From Bacteroidota bacterium (GTDB taxonomy: Bacteria > Bacteroidota > Bacteroidia > Chitinophagales > Chitinophagaceae): a stretch of DNA of 64,000 bases. The stretch covers positions 558,001 through 622,000 of the forward strand of contig JAFDXK010000001.1 of the NCBI GenBank assembly GCA_018267965.1. Reading direction: 5' to 3'. A program made the position numbers and the translations under genes. Positions 35,473 through 43,013 of this stretch are shown piece by piece (positions within the stretch are counted from its first letter, which is position 1; the number at the start of each line of letters is the position of its first letter). Below the pieces are notes generated by a model. It was not told the DNA's origin. It worked only from the letters and a program-made list of their open reading frames with translations, and did not search any database.

Positions 35473-36189
35473 TTACTTATCAGTAAACGAATTCAGTTTT
35501 AAATAATCACCTATTGTTTTTCGATAGCTCTTACCAATAGATATGGGCTGATTTTGAATAACGAAAATATGGTTTTGGATACTTTCTACTTTATCCAGGT
35601 TGATGATATAGGAACGGTGTACGCGAAGAAACTGTGAAGTTGGTAATTGCTCTTCCATGCTTTTAAGTGTGCGGTAAGAAATATATGCTTTGTCTTCTGT
35701 TTGAATCTTTACATAGTTTTCAAGCCCTTCTATGTATAATATTTTTGTAAACTCCAGTTTTATATATTCTTGCTCTACTTTCACAAACATATACTTACGC
35801 TCTGTGGGATAGATATGCTGAGACTCGGTGTTGTCAATCCGTTTCATCAGTTTTTCTGCAGTTTTCAGAAAACGCTCAATAGATATCGGCTTTAATAGAT
35901 AATCTGCAGCATCTATATCAAACCCTTCTATGGCATATTTATTATACGCAGTAGTAAGTACCACCGCAGGAGGATGTTGCAATGAACGGATAAAATCCAG
36001 CCCGGAAACCCCGGGCATTTGTATGTCTATAAACAGAACATCAATTTTATGTTCCCTTAATACACTGAGTGTCTCCATCGAGTCGCCACATTTGGCTACA
36101 AGGTTTAGCCCCGGTATCATATTGATGTAGTCTTCAAGTATCTCCTGTGCTACAGGTTCATCATCAGTTATCACACAATTCAGTATCAT
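35473..36189 (-). CDS. LytTR family response regulator
   Basis: A 238-residue regulator. The receiver domain (about 1-120) has acidic residues TDDEP, phospho-acceptor Asp in VLFIDIQMPGVSG and Lys in ADYLLKPI. The LytTR DNA-binding domain (about 138-235) has KYMFVKVEQEYIKLEFTKILYIEGLENYVKI and FLRVHRSYIINLDKV. The start overlaps the stop of the upstream kinase gene by 4 bases, so they form a two-component pair. Targets are unknown; the divergent T9SS-cargo gene is one candidate. Confidence 0.94.
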   Translation of the reverse strand: MILNCVITDDEPVAQEILEDYINMIPGLNLVAKCGDSMETLSVLREHKIDVLFIDIQMPGVSGLDFIRSLQHPPAVVLTTAYNKYAIEGFDIDAADYLLKPISIERFLKTAEKLMKRIDNTESQHIYPTERKYMFVKVEQEYIKLEFTKILYIEGLENYVKIQTEDKAYISYRTLKSMEEQLPTSQFLRVHRSYIINLDKVESIQNHIFVIQNQPISIGKSYRKTIGDYLKLNSFTDK

Positions 36190-37217
36190 GATAATTCTAA
36201 ATTTAATTCCACTAAATATTGTCTGTTGTTATTTATAATGTCAAGTTCATATTTGTCAGGGTATAGAAGTTCTAATCTTCGTTTTACGTTTTTCAATCCT
36301 ATACCGCCGTGGTCGGGGTTGCTATTATAGCTGTTGATGAAGTTGCTGTTTGCGCACCTGAAAGACAGCCCGTCTCTTTTCATGTTTATGTCAACAGTCA
36401 CCCAGGTGTTTTTGGATTGTTTTTCAAGTCCATGTTTAATGGCGTTTTCTACAAACGGTAATAGTAACAGTGGCGCTATTGTATGCTCCCCCGGAGTGCC
36501 GGTAATGGTCAGCTGTATATTCTCTTTGTGATGCGTTCTTAGTCTGGCAAAATTGATATACTGGTTAAGATGCTCTATTTCTTTTTCAAGTTTTATAGTA
36601 TGGCCGCTGCAATCATAAAGTACATACCGCAAAATGTTTGACAATTTCATTACAGCATCTGCAGTTTCCATATCTGTACGCCTTGCCATACCATAGATGG
36701 TATTCAACGCATTGAAAAGGAAGTGCGGGTTTACCTGTGATTTTAAGCTCTCCAGTTCGCTATGCAGTTTCTGATGTTGTAATTCTTCTAACTTGTTTTT
36801 ATGATTCACGGCATCCGCCATATATTTTCCGAATGTAAGCGTGAGTATTGTCCAGAAGCAAGGAAATATATGATACCAATAGCTTTGAGGTTTGCTGCCC
36901 ATAAAGTTTGCATCCGGGTACAGGCTGTTGAAAAAAGCCGATGCATACACTGATATCAAAGCGTTAATGAGTAGCAACACAATTGCAGATAGCGTATAGT
37001 ATAAATACCTGCCTTTATACAATAGCCGGGGTATTAACAGTAGTGTATTGATATATGCCGGTATACCATATGCTATAACTATAAGAAAGAACATAGGTAC
37101 ATATAGTTGTGCAATATTGTCTCTCCCGACAAAGTGCCATAAGGTGTACAACAACCAAAACACTATGTTTCGACTGATGCGGTTGGTAATCCAATTGATG
37201 TAACGATAGTTATTCAT
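36186..37217 (-). CDS. LytS-type sensor histidine kinase
   Basis: A 343-residue inner-membrane kinase of the His_kinase (PF06580) type. Four hydrophobic helices occupy about residues 12-130 and form the only sensor region. A coiled-coil linker follows, then the phospho-acceptor block LKSQVNPHFLFNALNTIYGMARR and the ATPase motifs LLLPFVENAIKHGLEK and GGIGLKNVKRRLELLY. It pairs with the LytTR regulator immediately downstream. The signal is unknown. Confidence 0.93.
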   Translation of the reverse strand: MNNYRYINWITNRISRNIVFWLLYTLWHFVGRDNIAQLYVPMFFLIVIAYGIPAYINTLLLIPRLLYKGRYLYYTLSAIVLLLINALISVYASAFFNSLYPDANFMGSKPQSYWYHIFPCFWTILTLTFGKYMADAVNHKNKLEELQHQKLHSELESLKSQVNPHFLFNALNTIYGMARRTDMETADAVMKLSNILRYVLYDCSGHTIKLEKEIEHLNQYINFARLRTHHKENIQLTITGTPGEHTIAPLLLLPFVENAIKHGLEKQSKNTWVTVDINMKRDGLSFRCANSNFINSYNSNPDHGGIGLKNVKRRLELLYPDKYELDIINNNRQYLVELNLELS

Positions 37218-37585
37218 ATCTGCACATGTGTTATTGTTAGACAGTATTTTTAAAACAATAGTTAGTTTTCTTTAACAAATTAACGTTTTGTATTTGCTAA
37301 GAATAGTATAGAAATAATCTGCCCATCCACTGTTTTCGTTCATCATGAAAAAATGTCCGTTCATCTGATAAGCGGAGCTGTTTGTCAGGTGCGGTCGGTG
37401 AAAAATATTTTTCCATGTTGTGTTTCCCCCTTTTCAGGTTGGATATTTTTTTATCCTCTGAAAAACTACGGTCACCATGTAAATACCGCCATTGGTCAAA
37501 TAGAGCCCGGCACAAGCAAACCTTATTTGGCAAGCTTTCAGTCTTACTTCATACAACAAATTTATTAACAACAAAAAAATGTTTT
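37218..37585. other. Divergent intergenic region, kinase gene and T9SS-cargo gene
   Basis: 368 bases without a convincing gene. A minus-strand open frame at 37297-37533 lacks any recognisable feature. I looked for LytTR-type direct repeats and found no convincing pair, and no exact TAnnTTTG element. Confidence 0.5.
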
Positions 37586-38443
37586 ATGAAAAACAAATTG
37601 ACAAGGAAAATGGTATTATTCACAGCGCTTACAGGCGTTTATTTGCTCACTGCTGTATCTTCATTTGCGCAATACAAAGCAGTAATAACGGGAGACCCTT
37701 CAGGCGATGCAGGTATGGGGTCGGCCTATGATGCAAAAAACCTTTCTTACATGATCTCTGCGGACAAAAAGGATGTGACTTTTAAGTTTGAAACTTATGG
37801 CGCTGTATCATCCTGGTCTAATGCAGGCTTTGTGTTTTACATTGATGATGACATGAACACTGCCAATGGTACATATACCCCAGCTTGTGCAAACAAATCT
37901 ATGAAAGCGGACAGATACATCATGTGTATGAACATGATGGGTATGTGGATGTCAGATTTGGGAACTAACTCTGCGTCATCAACTACCAGCATATCAAGCG
38001 TAGTATCAATCACTACTCCGGATGCTATGACAGTGCTGGTAAAAATACCATTGAGTAAATTGGATGGCGATGGTGACGGTAAATTTAATACCATAATAGG
38101 CATAGTTGCAGGAACTACTACGCAAACTATTGATGATCTTCCAAACACAGGACACTCTACTTTCGACCTTTTAAGCACTACTTCTGTAGGTACAGTGGCA
38201 TACAACAGTAATGAAATTAAAGTGTACCCTAACCCTGCTACAGACGTCATCAAGTTTGCTTCTGCCAATAATGGTAATGTAAATGTTTACGACCTCAGTG
38301 GAAAGCGTATTGCTAACTCAATAATTGAAAATGGTAATGCTACGTTGAGCACAAGCCAACTGGCATCCGGTACCTATTTTTATGTAGTGAGCGATAATGA
38401 AGGCGCCTTGTTGCAAAAAGGTAACTTTGCGGTTACACACTAA
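37586..38443 (+). CDS. Secreted protein with type IX sorting domain
   Basis: A 285-residue protein. A signal peptide (residues 1-30, ending SSFAQ) is followed by a beta-rich central domain of about 160 residues (SYMISADKKDVTFKFETYGAVSSW, then a Ca-binding-like DGDGDGK). The C-terminal type A sorting domain (about 205-285) begins KVYPNPATDVIKF and continues NVYDLSGKRIA and SGTYFYVV. It is exported through the outer membrane by the Por/T9SS machinery. The central domain is unassigned. Divergent from the LytTR system. Confidence 0.85.
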   Translation: MKNKLTRKMVLFTALTGVYLLTAVSSFAQYKAVITGDPSGDAGMGSAYDAKNLSYMISADKKDVTFKFETYGAVSSWSNAGFVFYIDDDMNTANGTYTPACANKSMKADRYIMCMNMMGMWMSDLGTNSASSTTSISSVVSITTPDAMTVLVKIPLSKLDGDGDGKFNTIIGIVAGTTTQTIDDLPNTGHSTFDLLSTTSVGTVAYNSNEIKVYPNPATDVIKFASANNGNVNVYDLSGKRIANSIIENGNATLSTSQLASGTYFYVVSDNEGALLQKGNFAVTH

Positions 38444-38469
38444 TTCAGGCTCTTTTTCGAGCATATATT

Positions 38470-38508
38470 ACCGGCTCCCTGTCGCATTTCGGGGAGTCGG
38501 TTTTTTAT
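38470..38508 (+). terminator. Terminator of the T9SS-cargo gene
   Basis: A 10-bp stem (38470-38479/38492-38501, one G-U pair) followed by TTTTTATTT. Confidence 0.85.
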
Positions 38509-38596
38509 TTGCCATGTCTTTATGAATAACAACAAATCCATTGTGACGAAATGTTCCCATTTTATATGCATTCTGCTGCCCAATGGGTGGTTGTTT

Positions 38597-38676
38597 ATTC
38601 CAATATTCTATTTATTCCACTTATTCCATATTCCATTTTTAAAATCGCAATTCTGCATTCCAATATTCTATTTATT
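38597..38676 (+). repeat. 20-bp direct repeat, two copies
   Basis: An identical 20-base AT-rich sequence occurs at 38597-38616 and 38657-38676 (starting ATTCCAATATTC), 60 bases apart. It lies at the left edge of the FRG island; related AT-rich sequence occurs in inverted orientation on the right side near 39680-39720. Confidence 0.75.
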
Positions 38677-38679
38677 TCA

Positions 38680-38703
38680 TTTTTTCATCCTTTCTATTTT
38701 TTG
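38680..38703 (+). repeat. Left arm of outer 24-bp inverted repeat of the FRG island
   Basis: The 24 bases match the reverse complement of 39910-39933 at 23 positions (one T/C difference). The two arms enclose about 1.2 kb with the FRG gene. Confidence 0.75.
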
Positions 38704-38736
38704 AAATAAATATTTACCATTTACCAGTCATTTTTG

Positions 38737-38794
38737 CACTCACGTCATTGCGAGGGAGTATTTCATAATGAAATACGGACAAAGCAATCTCGAG
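38737..38794 (+). repeat. REP-like palindromic element, left copy
   Basis: The element reads GTCATTGCGAGG, then a perfect inverted repeat GTATTTCA-TAA-TGAAATAC (38758-38776), then GCAATCTCGAG. It folds into a hairpin with ATTGC/GCAAT outer pairing. The right copy at 39598-39657 is inverted, with the CTCGAG ends facing the FRG gene. Confidence 0.8.
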
Positions 38795-38804
38795 AAAACA
38801 TGGG

Positions 38805-38812
38805 TATATTTG
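38805..38812 (+). promoter_or_regulatory. Promoter -7 element of the FRG gene
   Basis: TATATTTG matches TAnnTTTG. It lies 18 bases before the ATG and just inside the left REP-like element. Confidence 0.55.
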
Positions 38813-38830
38813 ATTACTAATATCGTTTGA

Positions 38831-39586
38831 ATGAGTAATGTTAATGAGTTTGAAATAACTAATATCGAAGACTTTTTCTCGGTATGTATTAAGCACGATT
38901 TTCTTTATAAAAATTGGATTCATCGAGGTCAAAATCAAATTATTCAAGGACAATTACTGCCAACTATAGGAAGGGGAGAAACAAGCTTGGCAACAAACGT
39001 CAATGAGAGCCAATTCTTATCAATGTTTAAACGAGTACTTCCATTACATAACATAAGAGCAGGTTTAATGGATATTGACTATTTAGCAATGGGTCAACAC
39101 TATAAACTGAAAACACGATTAGTAGATTGGTCATTGAGTCCATTTATTGCGCTATATTTTGCTTGTGATAACGTTACTTTAAAGGAAAATAAAGAAGCCC
39201 CTGCTGTGGTATACTCATGCTTAGTTAATGAACCTATGTGGAAACCTGATACTGGGAGCTTTAATGAAATAGAATTATTATCTGAAATAAAATGGTATGT
39301 GCCTGATTTTATCGATAATCGTATATACAATCAAAGAGGCGCATTTACCATTCATCCTTTTAATAAACAAGACAATAAATATATAGGAATAGATTGGAAC
39401 TCAGTGATTGTTAGTGAGTATATAACAATGAAAATTCCACATGGATATATTAGTTCGTTTAAGCTTTCACTTGAGAAAATAGGATTCTCGCCATTGATAA
39501 TATACAATACACTGGATGCATCAGCAGAATATGCAAATAATTGGGCTCTTGACTATCAGTCCCCGCCATGGAAAAAAACATCATGA
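38831..39586 (+). CDS. FRG-domain protein
   Basis: A 251-residue soluble protein. The FRG domain is recognised from NWIHRGQNQ (residues 29-36, HRG in place of FRG) and GQHYKLKTRLVDWSLSPFIALYFAC (89-112), the most conserved part of the family. No signal peptide or membrane helix is seen. The biochemical role of FRG domains is not established; they are common in accessory and defence-type loci. The gene is visibly AT-rich compared with neighbours, has its own promoter and is bracketed by inverted REP-like elements, all signs of acquisition. Confidence 0.8.
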   Translation: MSNVNEFEITNIEDFFSVCIKHDFLYKNWIHRGQNQIIQGQLLPTIGRGETSLATNVNESQFLSMFKRVLPLHNIRAGLMDIDYLAMGQHYKLKTRLVDWSLSPFIALYFACDNVTLKENKEAPAVVYSCLVNEPMWKPDTGSFNEIELLSEIKWYVPDFIDNRIYNQRGAFTIHPFNKQDNKYIGIDWNSVIVSEYITMKIPHGYISSFKLSLEKIGFSPLIIYNTLDASAEYANNWALDYQSPPWKKTS

Positions 39587-39597
39587 ATCCATGCTAT

Positions 39598-39657
39598 CTC
39601 GAGATTGCCACACTGCGTATTTCTGAGATAAATACTCCGTTCGCAATGACGGGAGTG
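39598..39657 (-). repeat. REP-like palindromic element, right copy
   Basis: The inverted counterpart of 38737-38794: CTCGAG-ATTGCC, inner stem GTATTT (39617-39622)/AAATAC (39630-39635), then CGCAATGACGGGAGTG. It begins 11 bases after the FRG stop codon. Confidence 0.8.
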
Positions 39658-39724
39658 TGAAAAATACATTTTTTCAATAAAAAATATTCCATAGTGGAAT
39701 AATAGAATAATAGAATAAGGTTCT

Positions 39725-39869
39725 ACCACCTCCCCCTCGTTTCACTCGGGTACTCCTCCTAAAAACAGGAGGAGAATTTCTTAGTATTCTTTTTAGGTGT
39801 AGTAAAATAATGGCACTCCCCTCCTGTTCTTAGGAGGGGTGGATGATGCGTAGCATCAGACGGGGTGGT
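39725..39869. repeat. Second, MITE-like hairpin element
   Basis: A 145-base unit with inverted ends ACCACC (39725-39730) and GGTGGT (39864-39869). It has two internal 8-bp GC-rich hairpins, CTCCTCCT/AGGAGGAG (39753-39760/39767-39774) and CCCCTCCT/AGGAGGGG (39818-39825/39832-39839), plus TGATGC-GTA-GCATCA (39844-39858). The two halves are related in inverted orientation. No coding capacity. Confidence 0.7.
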
Positions 39870-39909
39870 TGTAAATAGAAATACCGCTTAAAAAAGCAAA
39901 AACACCAAC

Positions 39910-39933
39910 CAAAAAATAGAAAGGGTGAAAAAA
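39910..39933 (-). repeat. Right arm of outer 24-bp inverted repeat
   Basis: The partner of 38680-38703 in reverse complement with one mismatch. The sequence beyond it also shows partial inverted similarity to the bases just left of 38680. Confidence 0.75.
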
Positions 39934-39999
39934 TAGAATAAATGAAATGGTGAAATATTGTTATGTTTTCACTTACATTTATTACCCAAATCCATACTC

Positions 40000-41631
40000 A
40001 TGCGCTTTCGTTACTTAGCCATTCCAATAATCGCCATTGCTTTAGCATCCTGCAACCAACCTGCACAGGAAAATACGCCCGATACTTTTAATAAGGATAG
40101 TTTGATGAAGCATATACAAATACTGGCTTCAGATTCATTCATGGGTCGCAGGCCGTTTACAGTAGGAGAGGAGCGTGCTACGGCTTATATGCAATCACAG
40201 TTTCAGCAAATGGGATTGGAACCCAGTAATGCTAGCAGTTACATTCAGGAAGTCCCACTGGTAGATATCACAGTAAATGCGGCACCAACTATGCAGGTGC
40301 AGGGTGCTAAAGAGAAATTTGAACTAAAAAACATAGATGACTATGTACTGGCTACAGAACGCACGGATTCAGTACTGAGTTTAGATAATGATGAAGTAGT
40401 ATTTGCGGGTTATGGCGTAGTAGCACCCGAATATAATTGGAATGATTATGCAGGCATAGATGTGAAAGGAAAGATAGTTTTGGTATTAGTAAACGACCCG
40501 GGTTTTAATGCAGGTGATACAACGATATTCAAAGGTCGTACTATGACCTACTATGGCAGGTGGACGTATAAATACGAAGAAGCTGCAAGGCAGGGTGCAA
40601 AGGCTTGCTTAATAGTACATAACACCAAAGCGGCATCTTATGGTTTCAGTGTGGTGCAAAACTCATGGGGCAAATCAAACCTTTACTTAGATACACGTGG
40701 CAGCAGCGAATATCATTGCGCATTGAATGGCTGGCTGACGGGTGACGCTACTAAGAGATTACTGGCAGCTGCAGGTAAGGATACTACATTGTTAGCTACT
40801 GCAGATAAGCAAGGTTTTAAAGCAGTGCCATTGGGCGTAAAGCTATCTACCAAAGTGAACATCAGTACGGTATACAATAAGTCGAAGAATGTAATTGCAA
40901 AAATTACCGGTAGTAAGAACCCTGATGAATATGTGGTGTATACAGCGCATTGGGATCATCTGGGTGTAGGCAAACCCGATGCAAAAGGCGATACTATTTA
41001 CAACGGTGCAATAGATAATGCCAGTGGTTCGGCTGCATTGTTGGAGATGGCACGTGCATTTAAAAATACTAAGCCTGACCGTACGGTGATATTTCTTTCG
41101 GTTACTGCAGAAGAACAAGGCTTGTTAGGTTCTAAATATTATGCGGAGCATCCTATTTATCCTATGGAGAAAACGGTAGCTGAGATAAATATGGATGGTG
41201 TGAATGCCTTTGGCAAGAGAAAAGATGTAAGCATCAGCGGACAGGGACAATCTGACCTTGAAGATTATTTTACCGAAGAAGCTAAAAAACAAGGCAGGTA
41301 TTTAGCACCTGAGTCTCGCCCTGAGGCTGGTGGTTATTTCCGTTCAGACCATTTCAATTTTGCAAAGCACGGTGTACCTGCGCTGAATGCAGGTGGCGGT
41401 ACAGATGATGTAAAAGGCGGCAAAGCAGAAGGCGAACGCCAACGTGATGATTATACCGACCATCGTTATCACCAACCTGCTGATGAATATGATTCAAGCT
41501 GGACATTTGAAGGTGGGCTGGATGATTTGCGCTTACTCTTCAATGTAGGCAAACGTGCAGCTACCATAGGCAACAATCCGCAATGGAAAGAGGGCTCTGA
41601 ATTCAAAGCATTGAGAAAAACTGTTCGTTGA
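40000..41631 (+). CDS. M28 family zinc aminopeptidase
   Basis: A 543-residue lipoprotein (RYLAIPIIAIALASC; lipid Cys at about residue 18). The M28 catalytic domain has the zinc ligands and catalytic acids AHWDHLGVG, AIDNASGSAALLEMA, VTAEEQGLLGS, EINMDGVNAFG and RSDHFNFAKHGVP. A PA-like insert lies at about residues 105-240. It is likely an aminopeptidase of the cell envelope. ATG 40000 gives a proper lipoprotein signal; an upstream in-frame TTG adds nothing recognisable. Confidence 0.92.
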   Translation: MRFRYLAIPIIAIALASCNQPAQENTPDTFNKDSLMKHIQILASDSFMGRRPFTVGEERATAYMQSQFQQMGLEPSNASSYIQEVPLVDITVNAAPTMQVQGAKEKFELKNIDDYVLATERTDSVLSLDNDEVVFAGYGVVAPEYNWNDYAGIDVKGKIVLVLVNDPGFNAGDTTIFKGRTMTYYGRWTYKYEEAARQGAKACLIVHNTKAASYGFSVVQNSWGKSNLYLDTRGSSEYHCALNGWLTGDATKRLLAAAGKDTTLLATADKQGFKAVPLGVKLSTKVNISTVYNKSKNVIAKITGSKNPDEYVVYTAHWDHLGVGKPDAKGDTIYNGAIDNASGSAALLEMARAFKNTKPDRTVIFLSVTAEEQGLLGSKYYAEHPIYPMEKTVAEINMDGVNAFGKRKDVSISGQGQSDLEDYFTEEAKKQGRYLAPESRPEAGGYFRSDHFNFAKHGVPALNAGGGTDDVKGGKAEGERQRDDYTDHRYHQPADEYDSSWTFEGGLDDLRLLFNVGKRAATIGNNPQWKEGSEFKALRKTVR

Positions 41632-41716
41632 TAACAGTCGGCAGTTTGATTGATATTTAACGGTATTGTGCAGGTGATAGAATGATGTTTCCTTTGTGTT
41701 TGTAAAACCGGGTAAT

Positions 41717-42241
41717 ATGAGACGTTATGTGGTATTAATAGTAATGCTACTTATGGGTTATGATTCATCGGCACAGATGAAACATTATTATGCGGAAGGT
41801 GCTATCCTGGGAGAGATAACGTATGCCTATTCTTATGAAGTAATGTTGAGTGGTGGGTTACTGTATACTTATTCAAAGCATTTGGAATTAGGCGGAGAAC
41901 TTAACCTGTATCATTATTGGGATAATTTTGACAGAGCTACAGGGGTTGGTATTTGTCCTGTAATTAAAGTGAACCTTATCAATTTCAGGAAATCGAAATT
42001 GTTTGTAAATGTAAAAGGAGGTGTAATCTATATGAATGTAGCATACCCCTATGGTGGTTCTCAGCTGAATTTTACATTTGCAGGTGGAATAGGTTACGAA
42101 ACCCGGATATCGGATAAAACAACACTATATTTATCTACCAGATATGCCCACATGTCTAACGGTGAGATATACGGGGTTGCAAACAACCCAACATGGGATG
42201 CTTTAGGTGTTGTATTTGGTTTTAGTCATACTATACGTTAG
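41717..42241 (+). CDS. Acyloxyacyl hydrolase/PagL-like outer-membrane protein
   Basis: A 174-residue exported beta-barrel-like protein with a signal peptide (RRYVVLIVMLLMGYDSSAQ). Amphipathic beta strands follow through the whole length. The segment YLSTRYAHMSNGEIYGVANNP resembles the PagL lipid A 3-O-deacylase active site (His-x-Ser-Asn with N-terminal strand), and the protein ends in an aromatic-rich strand. PagL removes the 3-linked acyl chain of lipid A; here that is an inference. A generic outer-membrane barrel is the alternative. Confidence 0.65.
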   Translation: MRRYVVLIVMLLMGYDSSAQMKHYYAEGAILGEITYAYSYEVMLSGGLLYTYSKHLELGGELNLYHYWDNFDRATGVGICPVIKVNLINFRKSKLFVNVKGGVIYMNVAYPYGGSQLNFTFAGGIGYETRISDKTTLYLSTRYAHMSNGEIYGVANNPTWDALGVVFGFSHTIR

Positions 42242-42249
42242 ATGAGGCA

Positions 42250-42915
42250 TTATTCCGCAGCCATATTCAGAAAGTCATTCAGAGGCTTCATTGTTTTGTA
42301 AATACCGGTGGCATATTTTGTAAAGTCTTCTGCCATCACTGTTTTATCATCGCATTGGTGCATCATTAAAAAGCTTTTGTATTGCAACAGGCTTAGCTCA
42401 GGGTGGTCTTTGGCATAACCCTTAGGTACTGTCTTTAGTTTTTCACCACTCAGCTCGCCAAAGTTTTTCTTGAAGGATGCCGCATTGATTATCTTTTTGA
42501 AGTCTTTGGTGTTATAGTCAATCTCTTGGCGTATCTTATTTATCCATGGTGCTTGTGGTTCATAAGCACCGCCTGCCAGGAAACTTTTGCCCGGTTCTAT
42601 ATGAATGTAGTAAGCTGCACTATCATGCACCTGTGTGGCTTTATCTGCAAGGTAAGCGCCGAAGTTGGGTTTGTATGGAGATTTATCCTTAGAAAAACGA
42701 GTATCTCGATAAATACGGAATATGCATTTTTTGGCATCAAGGTTTGCTGCTTTTGAGTCAAACTTGGCAATTTGCTTCAGAAGGTCTGTTACAAATATTT
42801 CAAACTCTGCTTTAGCTTCTTCATAGCGTCCTTTGTTTTTTGCAAACCATTCACGGTTGTTGTTCTTAGCTAAGTCTTTCAAAAACTGCAAAGTGTTCTT
42901 GGATATGCCTGACAT
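42250..42915 (-). CDS. DUF2461/TIGR02453 family protein
   Basis: A 221-residue soluble protein. The N terminus LQFLKDLAKNNNREWFAKNKGRYEEAKAEFE and the middle FRIYRDTRFSKDKSPYKPNFGAYL are diagnostic of the family. The function is unknown. It is convergent with the PagL-like gene and is followed upstream by the DUF1501 terminator. Confidence 0.9.
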   Translation of the reverse strand: MSGISKNTLQFLKDLAKNNNREWFAKNKGRYEEAKAEFEIFVTDLLKQIAKFDSKAANLDAKKCIFRIYRDTRFSKDKSPYKPNFGAYLADKATQVHDSAAYYIHIEPGKSFLAGGAYEPQAPWINKIRQEIDYNTKDFKKIINAASFKKNFGELSGEKLKTVPKGYAKDHPELSLLQYKSFLMMHQCDDKTVMAEDFTKYATGIYKTMKPLNDFLNMAAE

Positions 42916-42962
42916 TTGATTTCGGTTTTGAGAAGATGAATTTAGGGTATTCAGTCAAAATA

Positions 42963-42992
42963 TAAAAAAAATGCAGCGCCATAAGCGCTGCA
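42963..42992 (-). terminator. Terminator of the DUF1800-DUF1501 operon
   Basis: A perfect 8-bp stem TGCAGCGC (42972-42979)/GCGCTGCA (42985-42992), loop CATAA. On the minus strand it is followed by eight Ts. Confidence 0.88.
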
Positions 42993-43013
42993 CGTATCAA
43001 AATTGAGTTTGTA

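Noticed and set aside
37297-37533. Minus-strand 78-codon open frame between the kinase gene and the T9SS-cargo gene
   Set aside because: No family motif, no promoter and unusual composition; it lies in a divergent regulatory region.
38597-38676. Possible CRISPR-like repeats
   Set aside because: Only two 20-bp AT-rich copies, no array and no cas genes.
38522-38704. 60-codon open frame of low-complexity Ile/Phe/Leu/His composition
   Set aside because: It consists of the AT-rich repeats at the island edge and has no gene-like features.
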